This document shows positions 7,658 through 15,996 of a DNA stretch of 64,000 nt, piece by piece. The stretch is from Sphingomonas canadensis (GTDB lineage: Bacteria > Pseudomonadota > Alphaproteobacteria > Sphingomonadales > Sphingomonadaceae): contig NZ_JAPDRA010000001.1 in NCBI RefSeq assembly GCF_026013525.1, forward strand, positions 783,056 to 847,055, given 5' to 3'. Position 1 is the stretch's first letter. Each line of letters begins with the position of its first letter. Made by a program: the position numbers and the translations under genes. The notes beneath the pieces were generated by a model that was given only the letters and a program-made list of their open reading frames with translations, did not search any database and had not been told where the DNA came from.

Positions 7658-9193
7658 TCAGCCCACGCCCTCCAGCGCCTTTTGCCGGCGGCGCTGGACG
7701 GAGCTGCCGATGCCCATCGATTCGCGATATTTGGCCACGGTGCGCCGGGCGATGTCGAAGCCCTTGGCATTCAGCAGCTCGACCAGCGTGTCGTCGGACA
7801 GGATCGCCTTGGGGTCCTCGGCCTGGATCAGCGTGCGGATGGCGCTCTTCACCGCCTGGGCCGACACCGCGTCGCCGCCCTCCGACGACTGGATCGCGCT
7901 GGTGAAGAAATATTTCAGCTCGAACACGCCACGCGCGCAGCTCAGATATTTGTTGCTGGTGACGCGGCTGACGGTCGATTCGTGCATCTCGATCGCCTCG
8001 GCCACCTGGCGCAGCGTCATCGGCTTCAGATGGGCGACGCCGTGGAGGAAGAAGGCCTCCTGCTGCTTCACGATCTCGCTCGCCACCTTGATGATGGTGC
8101 GCTGGCGCTGGTCGAGCGCCTTCACCAGCCAGTTGGCGCTGGCCAGCATGTCCGAAAGCCAGGCCTTGCCGCCCTTGTCCTGCCTGCCCGTCGAAAGCTC
8201 GACATAATAGGCGCGGTTGACCAGCAGGCGCGGCAGCGTGGCCGCGTTGATCTCCACCGCCCATCCGTTGCCCCGGCGCGCGACGAAGATGTCGGGAACG
8301 ATCGCCGGCACGGGCTCGCCGCCATAACGGCAGCCGGGCTTGGGATCATAGGCGCGCAGCTCGCGGATCATGTCCGCCAGATCCTCGTCGTCGACGCCGC
8401 AGATCCGCTTGAGCCGCGCCAGCTCGCCGCGCGCCAGCAGGTCGAGATTGTCGAGCAGCCGCGCCATGCACGGATCGTATCGGTCCGCCTCCTTCGCCTG
8501 GAGCGCGAGGCATTCGGAAAGGCTGCGCGCGCCGACGCCGGTGGGATCGAAGGTCTGGATCACGCCCAGCACCTGCTCGACGCGGGCCAGCGGAACGTTG
8601 AGCCGGTTGGCGATCTCCAGCAGCGGGACGGTGAGGTATCCGGTCTCGTCGATCTGGTCGATCATGTGCGCGGCGATGAACAGGTCGGCGCCGTCCACGC
8701 TGGTGCCCGCCTGGGCCATCAGGTGATCGGCCAGGCTGATGTCCGCGGAGCCGAAATTCTCGAAATCCGGGCCGTCTTCCGATCCGCCGCCGCCGGTTCC
8801 GGCCATGCCCAGCCCGCCGTCGAGCCCGCCGATCGAATCGGCGGCGCTGTCGTGATGGAAGGTCTCGGCGGTGAAATCGACGTCGAGCGCGGCCTCGTCC
8901 GCCGCGGCGGCGGTGCCGGTCAGCAGGTCGCTGGCGTCGGCGGGCGCGGGCGCTTCGTCATGGTCCGCGGCGAAATCGGCCTCGGCGGCGGCGTCGAAAT
9001 CGGGTTCGGGCGCGGCATCGCGCTCGCCGTCGCCGGGCGTCGCTTCCAGCAGCGGGTTCTTCTCCAGCTCCTCGGCGATGAAGGTCTCGATCTCGAGGTT
9101 GCTCAGCGCCAGCAGCTTGATCGCCTGCTGGAGCTGCGGCGTCATCACCAGCGACTGCGACTGGCGCAGGTCGAGGCGTGGCGCGAGGCTCAT
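7658..9193 (-). CDS. rpoN: RNA polymerase sigma-54 factor
   Basis: 511 residues with the full sigma-54 architecture. Region I (LDLRQSQSLVMTPQLQQAIKLL) is at the N-terminus. A long acidic region II spans about residues 45-150, followed by the core-binding domain. The helix-turn-helix region reads TLRQVAEAIEMHESTVSR, and the RpoN box (ARRTVAKYRE) sits about 25 residues from the C-terminus. It directs transcription from -24/-12 promoters together with AAA+ activators. The start at 9193 matches the conserved MSLAPRLDLRQSQ; the longer frame runs into lptB. Linkage to lptB is the usual proteobacterial order, but hpf and ptsN are not next to it here. Confidence 0.97.
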   Translation of the reverse strand: MSLAPRLDLRQSQSLVMTPQLQQAIKLLALSNLEIETFIAEELEKNPLLEATPGDGERDAAPEPDFDAAAEADFAADHDEAPAPADASDLLTGTAAAADEAALDVDFTAETFHHDSAADSIGGLDGGLGMAGTGGGGSEDGPDFENFGSADISLADHLMAQAGTSVDGADLFIAAHMIDQIDETGYLTVPLLEIANRLNVPLARVEQVLGVIQTFDPTGVGARSLSECLALQAKEADRYDPCMARLLDNLDLLARGELARLKRICGVDDEDLADMIRELRAYDPKPGCRYGGEPVPAIVPDIFVARRGNGWAVEINAATLPRLLVNRAYYVELSTGRQDKGGKAWLSDMLASANWLVKALDQRQRTIIKVASEIVKQQEAFFLHGVAHLKPMTLRQVAEAIEMHESTVSRVTSNKYLSCARGVFELKYFFTSAIQSSEGGDAVSAQAVKSAIRTLIQAEDPKAILSDDTLVELLNAKGFDIARRTVAKYRESMGIGSSVQRRRQKALEGVG

Positions 9194-9218
9194 GTCGCCT
9201 TGGTGCGCAGCGCCGGGA

Positions 9219-9995
9219 TCACAGCTCGAAGCCCTCGCCGAGATAGAGGCGGCGGACATTCTCGTCCTTCACAAGATCCTCGGGCGATCCCGCGAAGAGC
9301 ACGCGGCCGTCATAGATGATGTAGGCGCGGTCGACGATGTCCAGCGTCTCGCGGACGTTGTGATCGGTGATCAGCACGCCGATGCCGCGGTTCTTCAGGT
9401 CCTTCACCAGATCGCGGATGTCGGCGATCGAGATCGGATCGATGCCCGCGAACGGCTCGTCGAGCAGCATGATCGTGGGGTTGGCGGCCAGCGCACGGGC
9501 GATTTCCGCCCGGCGCCGCTCGCCCCCCGACAGCGCCATCGCGGGCGCGGCGCGCAGCCGGGTGAGCCCGAACTCGTCGAGAAGCTGATCCAGCCGCCGC
9601 TGGCGCGCGTCCTTGTCCGGCTCGGCCAGTTCCAGCACGGCCAGGATGTTGCCCTCCACGGTAAGTCCGCGGAAGATCGAGGTTTCCTGCGGCAGATAGC
9701 CCAGGCCCAGGATCGCGCGCCGGTACATCGGCAACGGCGTGATATCCTCGCCGTCCAGCATGATGCGGCCGTGATCGGGCTTCACCAGTCCCATCACCGA
9801 ATAGAAGCAGGTCGTCTTGCCCGCGCCATTGGGGCCGAGCAGGCCGACCACCTCGCCGCGGCCGACCGATACGGACACGTCGGACAGCACGACGCGCTTG
9901 TCATAGGCCTTGGCGATCGAGACGACTGCCAGCCCCTTGTCGGGAATCGGCGCGGGGTCCGCGATCACATGGTCCAGGGAAGTGACGTCGTTCAT
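9219..9995 (-). CDS. lptB: LPS export ABC transporter ATPase LptB
   Basis: 258 residues with Walker [11 protein letters not shown]-loop LPQETSIF, signature LSGGERRRAEIARAL, Walker B IMLLDEPFAGID and the switch His (ITDHNV). With LptFG it powers extraction of lipopolysaccharide from the inner membrane. The start is placed at the second ATG (9995), which has AGGTAG about 5 bases upstream; the ATG at 10010 is the alternative. A ~30-residue N-terminal extension before the ABC core is typical of sphingomonads. The 25-base gap to rpoN suggests co-transcription. Confidence 0.95.
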   Translation of the reverse strand: MNDVTSLDHVIADPAPIPDKGLAVVSIAKAYDKRVVLSDVSVSVGRGEVVGLLGPNGAGKTTCFYSVMGLVKPDHGRIMLDGEDITPLPMYRRAILGLGYLPQETSIFRGLTVEGNILAVLELAEPDKDARQRRLDQLLDEFGLTRLRAAPAMALSGGERRRAEIARALAANPTIMLLDEPFAGIDPISIADIRDLVKDLKNRGIGVLITDHNVRETLDIVDRAYIIYDGRVLFAGSPEDLVKDENVRRLYLGEGFEL

Positions 9996-10120
9996 CGCGG
10001 CTACCTGCATGGACGGTTCCGGTTACCGGCCTCTTATCGATGGGCTGGTTGGCAGGATTCCTGCATGAGAATTGGCGGCAAGGGAAGGGGGCGTCGCCGC
10101 AGCGCGGCGCGCGGGGCGCG

Positions 10121-10669
10121 CTATTTCTTCGTTTCGTCGCGCTTGGGCACGGTGAAGCGGCCGGTGACGCGGCCGCCCTGATTCTGCGTGCCGGGCACGG
10201 AACCGCCGACGCCCGATCCGTCGATCGTCGCGCGGCCGGTGTCCAGATCGATCATCAGCCGCCCGCCGCGGACGATATTGGCGCCCTGCTTCAGCGTCAC
10301 CCCGCCGATCATGGTGATCACGCGATCGTTGAGATCATAGACGGCATATTGCGCGCTGGCGCTCTGGTCCGGCCGCGTCACGGTGACCCCGCCGGCGGCG
10401 TCCAGCCGCGATACCTCGGGCGAACCCTCAGTAAGCTGGCCGGTGTAGTTCACGGTCATGCGTGCGGCGGTGAGCGTCATCTCCGCCTGGGTGATGCGGA
10501 CGTTGCCGGTCAGCAGCACGCGATTCGCGCGGTCCTGAAGCTCGATATGGTCCGACGCGAAATCGATCGGCGCGTCAGAATTGTGCCCCGATTGGGCGAC
10601 GGCGGAAACCGACGCGACGAGCGCGAAGCTGAGCCCCAGGGGCAGCAAGGCCAGAGGACGGACCATCAC
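10121..10669 (-). CDS. lptA: LPS transport periplasmic protein LptA
   Basis: 182 residues. A signal peptide (about residues 1-25, ending SAVAQ) precedes an OstA-like beta-jellyroll with repeated IxFxSDHIELQDRANRVLLTGNVRITQAEMTL-type strands. LptA forms the periplasmic bridge for lipopolysaccharide between LptC and LptD. The start overlaps the lptC stop by four bases (translational coupling). A 110-base gap separates it from lptB. Confidence 0.92.
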   Translation of the reverse strand: MMVRPLALLPLGLSFALVASVSAVAQSGHNSDAPIDFASDHIELQDRANRVLLTGNVRITQAEMTLTAARMTVNYTGQLTEGSPEVSRLDAAGGVTVTRPDQSASAQYAVYDLNDRVITMIGGVTLKQGANIVRGGRLMIDLDTGRATIDGSGVGGSVPGTQNQGGRVTGRFTVPKRDETKK

Positions 10670-11310
10670 CGCCTATTCGCGCGCCTCGGGAATATTCGCA
10701 AGCGCGCATTGCCATCGAGCGACACGACGCGCGATTCGAGATCGGCGGACATCTTGTCGCCCGAGAAGGTGCCCATCGGCGTGGTGCCGCTGGCCGCGCC
10801 GCCGCTGGCCACGCGCCGCGTCTTCAGGTCCACCGTCGCGTCGCGGGTGTCGAGCGTGTAGCCGTCCGACGCCTCGAACCGGATCGGGCCGTCGATCGCC
10901 ACCTGCTGGCGCTCCATGTCATACCGGCCGTCGTTGGCCTTCAGCGTGGCGGGGCCTTCGGGCATCTTGATCTCGGCGGAGAGCTGGTGGAGCTGCACCA
11001 CCGGCTCGGACGAGCTTTTCTGCACCGCCGATCCGGCGCGCAGGCGGAACGGGCGGCCCTTGCTGTCCTCGCCGCGATATTCGGCCGCCTGGATGCGCAG
11101 CCGTTCGCTGGCTACATCGACGCGGTTCTTGTCGAGCACGAAGCTGACGTCGCCGCCCGCGAACAGCGGCGACAGCACCAGGAAGGCGGCGAGTATGCCG
11201 ATGCCCGCCGGCAGGATGATCAGCGCCCAATGGACGATCCGATCGTGCGCGCTGCCGGTGTGTGCGCGCGCGCGCCGCTGGTCCTGCAGGCGCTCGGCGA
11301 CTTCAGACAT
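10666..11310 (-). CDS. lptC: LPS export system protein LptC
   Basis: 214 residues: a short cytoplasmic N-terminus, one transmembrane helix (WALIILPAGIGILAAFLVL, about residues 29-47), then a periplasmic OstA-like beta-jellyroll. LptC receives lipopolysaccharide from LptB2FG and passes it to LptA. It lies between rnd (8-base overlap) and lptA (4-base overlap), as in many alphaproteobacteria. Confidence 0.92.
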   Translation of the reverse strand: MSEVAERLQDQRRARAHTGSAHDRIVHWALIILPAGIGILAAFLVLSPLFAGGDVSFVLDKNRVDVASERLRIQAAEYRGEDSKGRPFRLRAGSAVQKSSSEPVVQLHQLSAEIKMPEGPATLKANDGRYDMERQQVAIDGPIRFEASDGYTLDTRDATVDLKTRRVASGGAASGTTPMGTFSGDKMSADLESRVVSLDGNARLRIFPRRANRR

Positions 11311-11923
11311 GCGCGAAGATGTCCGTCTCCGGCCACCCCGCGAGATCGAGGTCGGCGCGGAAGGGCAGGAAATCGAAACAGGCCTGGGCCAGCGCGGTCC
11401 GCCCCTCGCGCGCCAGGCGCTTGTCGAGCTCGGTCTTCATCGCGTGGAGATACCGCACGTCGGACGCGGCATATTCGCGCTGGGCGTCGTTGATGTCCGG
11501 GCCGCCCCAGTCCGAGGACTGCTGCGCCTTGGAGATATCCGCGCCCAGCAGTTCCTTCACCAGATCCTTCAGCCCGTGCCGGTCGGTATAGGTGCGCACC
11601 AGGCGCGACGCGGTCTTGGTGCAATAGACCGGGGCCGCGACGACGCCCAGATAATGTTTGATCGCCGCCAGATCGAACCGGGCGAAGTGATAGAGCTTCA
11701 GCCGCGCGGGATCGGCGAGCACGGCGCGCAGATTTGGCGCCGCATAGTCCGATCCCGGGCCGAAGCGCACCAGATGCTCGGTGCCGCTGCCGTCGGAGAC
11801 CTGGACGATGCACAGCCGGTCGCGCGGCGTGATCAGCCCCATCGTCTCGGTATCGACGGCGAGCGCGGCGCCGGGCGCGAAAAGGCCCGCGGGCAGATCT
11901 TCTTCGTGGAAGTGGACGGTCAT
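11303..11923 (-). CDS. rnd: Ribonuclease D-like 3'-5' exonuclease (single-domain)
   Basis: 206 residues forming just the DEDDy exonuclease domain: AVDTETMGL (DxE), HFARFDLAAIKHYL (second Asp) and YAASDVRYL (Tyr-x3-Asp). The HRDC domains of E. coli RNase D are absent, which is usual for the short alphaproteobacterial form. It probably trims tRNA or other structured RNA 3' ends. It is the first gene of the rnd-lptC-lptA-lptB-rpoN run. Confidence 0.88.
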   Translation of the reverse strand: MTVHFHEEDLPAGLFAPGAALAVDTETMGLITPRDRLCIVQVSDGSGTEHLVRFGPGSDYAAPNLRAVLADPARLKLYHFARFDLAAIKHYLGVVAAPVYCTKTASRLVRTYTDRHGLKDLVKELLGADISKAQQSSDWGGPDINDAQREYAASDVRYLHAMKTELDKRLAREGRTALAQACFDFLPFRADLDLAGWPETDIFAHV

Positions 11924-11954
11924 GGCCTGCGCCTACGCCGGTTCGCGGCGGGGC

Positions 11955-12764
11955 TCAATGGCCCGCGCCCGAATCCGCCTCCCCGCCGCCCCGCTTCGCC
12001 TTGGAGCGGCGCGCCCAGATGTTGAGCAGCTCCACGCCCGCGGAAAAGGCCATGGCGGTGTAGATATAGCCCTTCGGAATGTGTGCGCCGAAGCCCTCGG
12101 CGATCAGCACCATGCCGATCATCAGCAGGAAGCCCAGCGCCAGCATCACCACCGTGGGGTTCTTGTTGATGAAGTTCGCCAGCGGATCGGCGGCCAGCAG
12201 CATCACCCCGACGGCGAAGATCACCGCGACATACATCACCTCGACATGCTCGGTCATGCCCACGGCGGTCAGGATCGAATCGATCGAGAAGACGATGTCG
12301 AGCAGCAGGATCTGCACGATCGCGGCGGTGAAGTTCATCGACGCGACGTGCTTCTTGTCGAGGATGTCGTCGCTGGGGGAGGTGTCCACCGAATGGTGAA
12401 TTTCCTTGGTCGCCTTCCACACCAGGAACAGGCCGCCTGCGATCAGGATCAGGTCGCGCCACGAGAACTGGGTCTCGAACGCCGGATAGCCGTGCGAATC
12501 GAGCGGCCCCTGGATGCCCAGATCGAACACCGGCGCCACCAGCCCGACGATCCATGCGATCATCGTCAGTAGCGCGAGGCGCATGATCAGCGCCAGGCCG
12601 ATGCCGATGCGCCGCGCCTTCTGGCGCTGCTCCGGCGGCAGCTTGTTCGACAGGATCGAGATGAAGATGAGGTTGTCGATGCCGAGCACCACCTCCATCA
12701 CGATAAGGGTGACCAGAGCGGCCCAGGCGGCGGGGCTGGCGAGCAGTTCCAGGATGTTTTCCAT
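11955..12764 (-). CDS. TerC-family integral membrane protein
   Basis: 269 residues and about seven to eight transmembrane helices. It carries the two signature acidic motifs: [20 protein letters not shown] near the N-terminus and [17 protein letters not shown] in the middle. The family includes manganese exporters (Alx, YkoY, MeeF type) and tellurium-resistance-linked proteins. Export of Mn2+ or metalation of exported enzymes is the likely role, but the substrate is not proven. The start at 12764 begins at the first hydrophobic segment; the longer frame adds an Arg-rich stretch. No yybP-ykoY motif was found in the 150 bases upstream, unlike the GDT1 gene at 60984. Confidence 0.88.
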   Translation of the reverse strand: MENILELLASPAAWAALVTLIVMEVVLGIDNLIFISILSNKLPPEQRQKARRIGIGLALIMRLALLTMIAWIVGLVAPVFDLGIQGPLDSHGYPAFETQFSWRDLILIAGGLFLVWKATKEIHHSVDTSPSDDILDKKHVASMNFTAAIVQILLLDIVFSIDSILTAVGMTEHVEVMYVAVIFAVGVMLLAADPLANFINKNPTVVMLALGFLLMIGMVLIAEGFGAHIPKGYIYTAMAFSAGVELLNIWARRSKAKRGGGEADSGAGH

Positions 12765-13016
12765 GGGCCTCGTTCCTGCCGCGCGAGCGGGCCGCGCGCA
12801 AGCCGTCCGAACCGTCCCGCGGGCGGTCTGCGCGCTTTTGATGTCACGGTTTCCCCAAAGCTTGGGCAATCAAGTCGAATTTCGTTCGCGCCCTGTCCGA
12901 TTTTGGGCTATGGCGAGTCTTATCGGCACGACTATTTTGTGCCCGAAGACCTGCGTTTTTCGTCCGGCGCTTGGGTTTCGATTGGTACGAGGGCGAACCG
13001 GGAAGATAAACAGGGC

Positions 13017-13826
13017 ATGAGTTTCGACAGAGGGCGCCGTGGGGATCGCGGCGGGCGCGGCAGGGACAAGCGCGACGGTTTCGGCGACGAGGGATTCTTC
13101 GGCGGCGGTTTTGAAGACCGCGGCGGCTTCGGTGGTGACCGGGGCGGATTCGGCGGCGGCGGCGGTGGCGGCTTCCGTGGCGGTGGCGGCGGATTTGGCG
13201 GCGATCGTGGCGGCTTCGGCGGCGGCGGTGGCGGCGGGTTCCGCGGCGGCGGCGGCGGCGGTGGTGGCGGCTTCGGCGGCGGCCGCGGCATGCCGCCCCA
13301 GGTCGTCGGCGAGGCGACCGGCGTGGTCAAGTTCTTCAACGGCCAGAAGGGTTTCGGCTTCATCGTCCGTGACGATGGCGGCGAGGACGTGTTCGTCCAT
13401 ATCTCTGCGGTCGAGCAGGCGGGCCTCACCGGCCTGGCCGAGGGCCAGCCGCTGGGCTTCACGCTGGTGGACCGCGGCGGCCGCATCTCGGCGACCGAGC
13501 TGAAGATCGACGGCGAGCCGATGCCGGTCGAGGACCGCGGCCCGCCGCGCGATCGCGACGCAGGCCCCGGCGGCCCGCGTGGCGGCGGTGGCCCGCAGCG
13601 CCAGCTTACCGGCGAAAAGGCGACCGGCACGGTCAAGTTCTTCAACGCGATGAAGGGCTTCGGCTTCATCCAGCGCGATGACGGACAGCCCGATGCGTTC
13701 GTCCACATCTCCGCGGTGGAGCGTGCGGGCATGACCAGCCTCAACGAGGGCGATCGCCTCTCGTTCGAGCTCGAGGTCGACCGGCGCGGCAAATATGCGG
13801 CGGTGAACCTTCAGTCTTCGAGCTGA
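13017..13826 (+). CDS. Double cold-shock-domain protein with Gly/Arg-rich N-terminal region
   Basis: 269 residues. The N-terminal ~90 residues are RGG-like low-complexity sequence, including a near-perfect duplication of GFGGDRGGFGGGGGGGFRGG. Two cold-shock domains follow. The first (about residues 100-165) has VVKFFNGQKGFGFI and VFVHISAVE; the second (about 205-267) has VKFFNAMKGFGFI and AFVHISAVE. The RNP1 and RNP2 aromatics are intact in both. This suggests single-strand RNA/DNA binding with an extra RGG RNA-binding arm. The ATG at 13017 is preferred to an upstream in-frame start at 12903. A terminator follows. Confidence 0.88.
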   Translation: MSFDRGRRGDRGGRGRDKRDGFGDEGFFGGGFEDRGGFGGDRGGFGGGGGGGFRGGGGGFGGDRGGFGGGGGGGFRGGGGGGGGGFGGGRGMPPQVVGEATGVVKFFNGQKGFGFIVRDDGGEDVFVHISAVEQAGLTGLAEGQPLGFTLVDRGGRISATELKIDGEPMPVEDRGPPRDRDAGPGGPRGGGGPQRQLTGEKATGTVKFFNAMKGFGFIQRDDGQPDAFVHISAVERAGMTSLNEGDRLSFELEVDRRGKYAAVNLQSSS

Positions 13827-13848
13827 GGCGAATCGGCAGCGAATCGGA

Positions 13849-13880
13849 AGGGGCCGGGCGGAAACGTCCGGCCCCTTTGC
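13849..13880 (+). terminator. Rho-independent terminator after the cold-shock gene
   Basis: GGGGCCGGGCG (13850-13860) pairs with CGTCCGGCCCC (13865-13875) around a GAAA tetraloop, followed by TTTGCTTTG. The stem is 11 bp with one G-T pair. It lies 23 bases after the stop codon of the cold-shock gene. Confidence 0.85.
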
Positions 13881-13924
13881 TTTGCGCATGCGCGCCGCGC
13901 GATGCCCGGCTCGGCGCGTGAGGG

Positions 13925-14764
13925 TCAGCGCGTGAGGATCAGGGCCGCGCCGCCCAGGATGCCGAGCACGCTGGCCGCGCGCGGCCACGTCACCCTTTCC
14001 CCCAGGAACAGCACCGATATCGCCAGTGCGGTGACCATCCCGGTCTCGCGCAGCGCGGCGAGCGGCGCCGTGGGGCCGAGCGCAAAGGCCTGGAGCGCGA
14101 GGCCATAGGTCAGGATCGAGAGCGCCCCCGCCGCGACTCCGGGGCGCCACTGGCTGCGCGCCGTGCGGAAGACGCGCCCGCGCGACAGCAGCCCGAAGCT
14201 GGTCACGACGCACAGCCCCATGACCACGAACAGCCAGGCGGTGAAGCTGGCGGGGCTGGGTGCCGCGCGCACGCCCTGCGCGTCGATCACGGTGTAGACC
14301 GCGATGGTGACCCCGGTGAGCAGCGCCCAGCCGAGCCCGGCCAGCGCCACATGGCGGCCGACCACCAGCACCGTCACCGCGCCGCCGATCAGCGCGATCC
14401 CGGCGATCTCGCGCGGGCTTGCGGCCTCGCCGAACAGGCCGATCGCCAGCGTGGCGGTGAGCAGCGGCGCCGATCCGCGCAGGATCGGATAGGCGGCGGA
14501 GAAGTCGCTCGATTCGAACGCCTTCACCAGCGCGAACAGATAGAGGCAATGCAGCGCCGCGCTGGCCGCGATCCAGCCCCATGCGCCATGCGGCAGCGGC
14601 ACGAAGGCGAGCGCCGGCAGCAGGATCAGCGCGCTTGTCCCGTCGATCACCGCGCGCCCGGCCAGCTTGTCGCTGCCGCCTTTCAGGATCGCGTTGACGA
14701 CCGCGTGGATCGATCCGGAGGCGATCATCATCGCCGCGGGCAGCCAGGCGGGCGCCGCGCTCAA
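13925..14764 (-). CDS. EamA/DMT-superfamily permease
   Basis: 279 residues with about ten transmembrane helices in two repeated EamA halves. It has the typical ends (AAYPILRGSAPLLTATLAI in the first half; PTAPLAALRETGMVTALAISVLFLGE in the second). DMT permeases export or import small metabolites; the substrate is unknown here. The start overlaps the stop of the upstream membrane-protein gene by four bases (14761-14764), so they form a two-gene operon. Confidence 0.85.
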   Translation of the reverse strand: MSAAPAWLPAAMMIASGSIHAVVNAILKGGSDKLAGRAVIDGTSALILLPALAFVPLPHGAWGWIAASAALHCLYLFALVKAFESSDFSAAYPILRGSAPLLTATLAIGLFGEAASPREIAGIALIGGAVTVLVVGRHVALAGLGWALLTGVTIAVYTVIDAQGVRAAPSPASFTAWLFVVMGLCVVTSFGLLSRGRVFRTARSQWRPGVAAGALSILTYGLALQAFALGPTAPLAALRETGMVTALAISVLFLGERVTWPRAASVLGILGGAALILTR

Positions 14765-15204
14765 CGCGCGCGTTCGTACAGGTAAAGGGTCAGGAACCGC
14801 GCGATCGCGCCGGTGAAGGCGCCGCCGATCCCGAAGCCGAGCAGCAGCGTGATGATGCGCAGCGGCAGCACCGGATCGGGAACCGGCGCCGACATGGCTA
14901 CGATCGCCAGCAGCACGCTCAGCACCGTCGCCGCCATGGTGGCGGCCATCGCCACGGTGCGTGCCCAGTCGAGGATCGTGCGCGCGGGATCGCGCAGCCG
15001 CACCAGCGCCGCGGGCAGCGCCAGGAACAGCCCCACCGGCAGCACGACGAACACCAGCCCGCCAAGCTGGCGCAGCGGCGCGAGACCGGAGAGGCCGCTC
15101 GCCGCCAGCCCCAGCGCCAGGATCAGCAGCATCTCGATCAGCGTAGCGGCGGCCAGGCCGATAACGATCAGGCGGGGCGGAATCTGCGGCGCGGGATGTT
15201 CCAT
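14761..15204 (-). CDS. Hypothetical four-helix membrane protein
   Basis: 147 residues with four strongly hydrophobic stretches, about residues 12-35, 42-65, 80-105 and 112-135. There is a short cytoplasmic Pro-rich N-terminus and a basic C-terminus (LYLYERAR). No recognised family motif was seen. It is translationally coupled to the EamA permease downstream, which suggests a shared role. A palindromic element lies 11 bases upstream of its start. Confidence 0.65.
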   Translation of the reverse strand: MEHPAPQIPPRLIVIGLAAATLIEMLLILALGLAASGLSGLAPLRQLGGLVFVVLPVGLFLALPAALVRLRDPARTILDWARTVAMAATMAATVLSVLLAIVAMSAPVPDPVLPLRIITLLLGFGIGGAFTGAIARFLTLYLYERAR

Positions 15205-15215
15205 CCGCGCGCTAC

Positions 15216-15318
15216 TAGAGCGATTTCGAGGCAGGTGGAATCACCTGCCGGCCCGGAAATCGCGGCAGCTAGGGGGAATAGGGCGGCCGCCCGGCGCAGC
15301 CGGATGCACGCCGCTCTA
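15216..15318. repeat. Nested palindromic element (REP-like, TAGAGC...GCTCTA ends)
   Basis: GCGATTTC (15220-15227) pairs with GAAATCGC (15256-15263). Inside it, GGCAGGTG (15230-15237) pairs with CACCTGCC (15242-15249) around a GAAT loop. TAGAGC at 15216-15221 has an inverted partner GCTCTA at 15313-15318. Elements with AGAGC-type ends and an internal hairpin are scattered in alphaproteobacterial intergenic regions. This one fills the gap between the membrane protein gene and the Lrp gene and touches the Lrp stop codon. Confidence 0.7.
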
Positions 15319-15810
15319 AACCTCGTCGGTGGGCAGCGGAAGCGCCAGGCTGAGCTTGCGGCGCTTCTTCACGAAGCTGGTCTCATAGCGGCGCACGACG
15401 GGGTCGCCCGCCAGCTCCGCGTCGGCGAAGGCGTTGAACCCCTCCATGTCGCGCACGGTGACCAGCAGCACCACGTCGAACGCGCCCGACACCTCCATGA
15501 AGAGCTGGACGTTGGGGCTGGTGGTCAGCCGCCGCCGCAGCGCCTCCACCGCCGAGAGCGCGTGACGATCGAGCTGGATATGGACGAACGCGGAGAGACA
15601 GGGGACGGCGGTTTCGGCCAGAACCGAAACGTCGGCGGCGATCACCCCGCTGTCGCGCAGGCGGCGGATGCGGCGTGCGATCGCGGAGGGGGAGAGCGGT
15701 AGCCGCTCGGCCAGCTCGTCGGCGGTGAACAGCGCGTTGCGCTGAAGCTGTTCGAGCAGCCGGATGTCGAGCTTGTCCCGAACCGCGCCCATTTCTGCCG
15801 CCTCTCCCAC
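15316..15810 (-). CDS. Lrp/AsnC-family transcriptional regulator
   Basis: 164 residues. The N-terminal winged helix-turn-helix reads LDIRLLEQLQRNALFTADELAERLPLS with recognition helix PSAIARRIRRLRDSGVI. A C-terminal RAM/ligand domain follows (VQLFMEVSGAFDVVLLVTVRDMEGF). The GTG at 15810 has GGAG 6 bases upstream; the ATG at 15792 is the other candidate. Lrp-type proteins often regulate amino-acid metabolism and themselves. A perfect 18-bp palindrome lies 70-88 bases upstream of this start and could be its operator (inference). Confidence 0.9.
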   Translation of the reverse strand: MGEAAEMGAVRDKLDIRLLEQLQRNALFTADELAERLPLSPSAIARRIRRLRDSGVIAADVSVLAETAVPCLSAFVHIQLDRHALSAVEALRRRLTTSPNVQLFMEVSGAFDVVLLVTVRDMEGFNAFADAELAGDPVVRRYETSFVKKRRKLSLALPLPTDEV

Positions 15811-15880
15811 GCGAATCTCCGGAATGCCGCGCCATACAACGCGGCAGCGCCTGCAATTCGCCGAGCCGCGAATGCAGACT

Positions 15881-15898
15881 CAGTGTATTAATACACTG
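15881..15898. promoter_or_regulatory. 18-bp perfect palindrome, candidate operator upstream of Lrp gene
   Basis: CAGTGTATTAATACACTG is a perfect inverted repeat in the 186-base gap between the divergently read upstream end of the Lrp gene and the 3' end of the GNAT gene. It is AT-rich in an otherwise GC-rich region. Its length and symmetry suit a dimeric regulator, and Lrp/AsnC autoregulation is the simplest reading. The same GTGTATT/AATACAC half-sites recur at 21315-21336. Confidence 0.6.
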
Positions 15899-15996
15899 CG
15901 GCACATTTATGCCGGGATCGGGGCGATGCGCAAGGGGCCGCGCAATGGCCGGTGCGGACCGGTTTTCGCCGTATTCGCCGCCCGGCAGGGCGGTCG

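Noticed and set aside
12765..12900. A second manganese riboswitch upstream of the TerC gene
   Set aside because: TerC genes are frequent targets, but the GGGGAGTAGC and GCGAGACC landmarks are absent here.
13140..13300. CRISPR-like or minisatellite array
   Set aside because: The repeat is in-frame coding sequence for a Gly-rich arm, without uniform spacers.
12870..14582. A 570-codon minus-strand frame across the cold-shock gene and permease
   Set aside because: It is a compositional shadow of the Gly-rich region and of the permease in another frame; no start or domain support.
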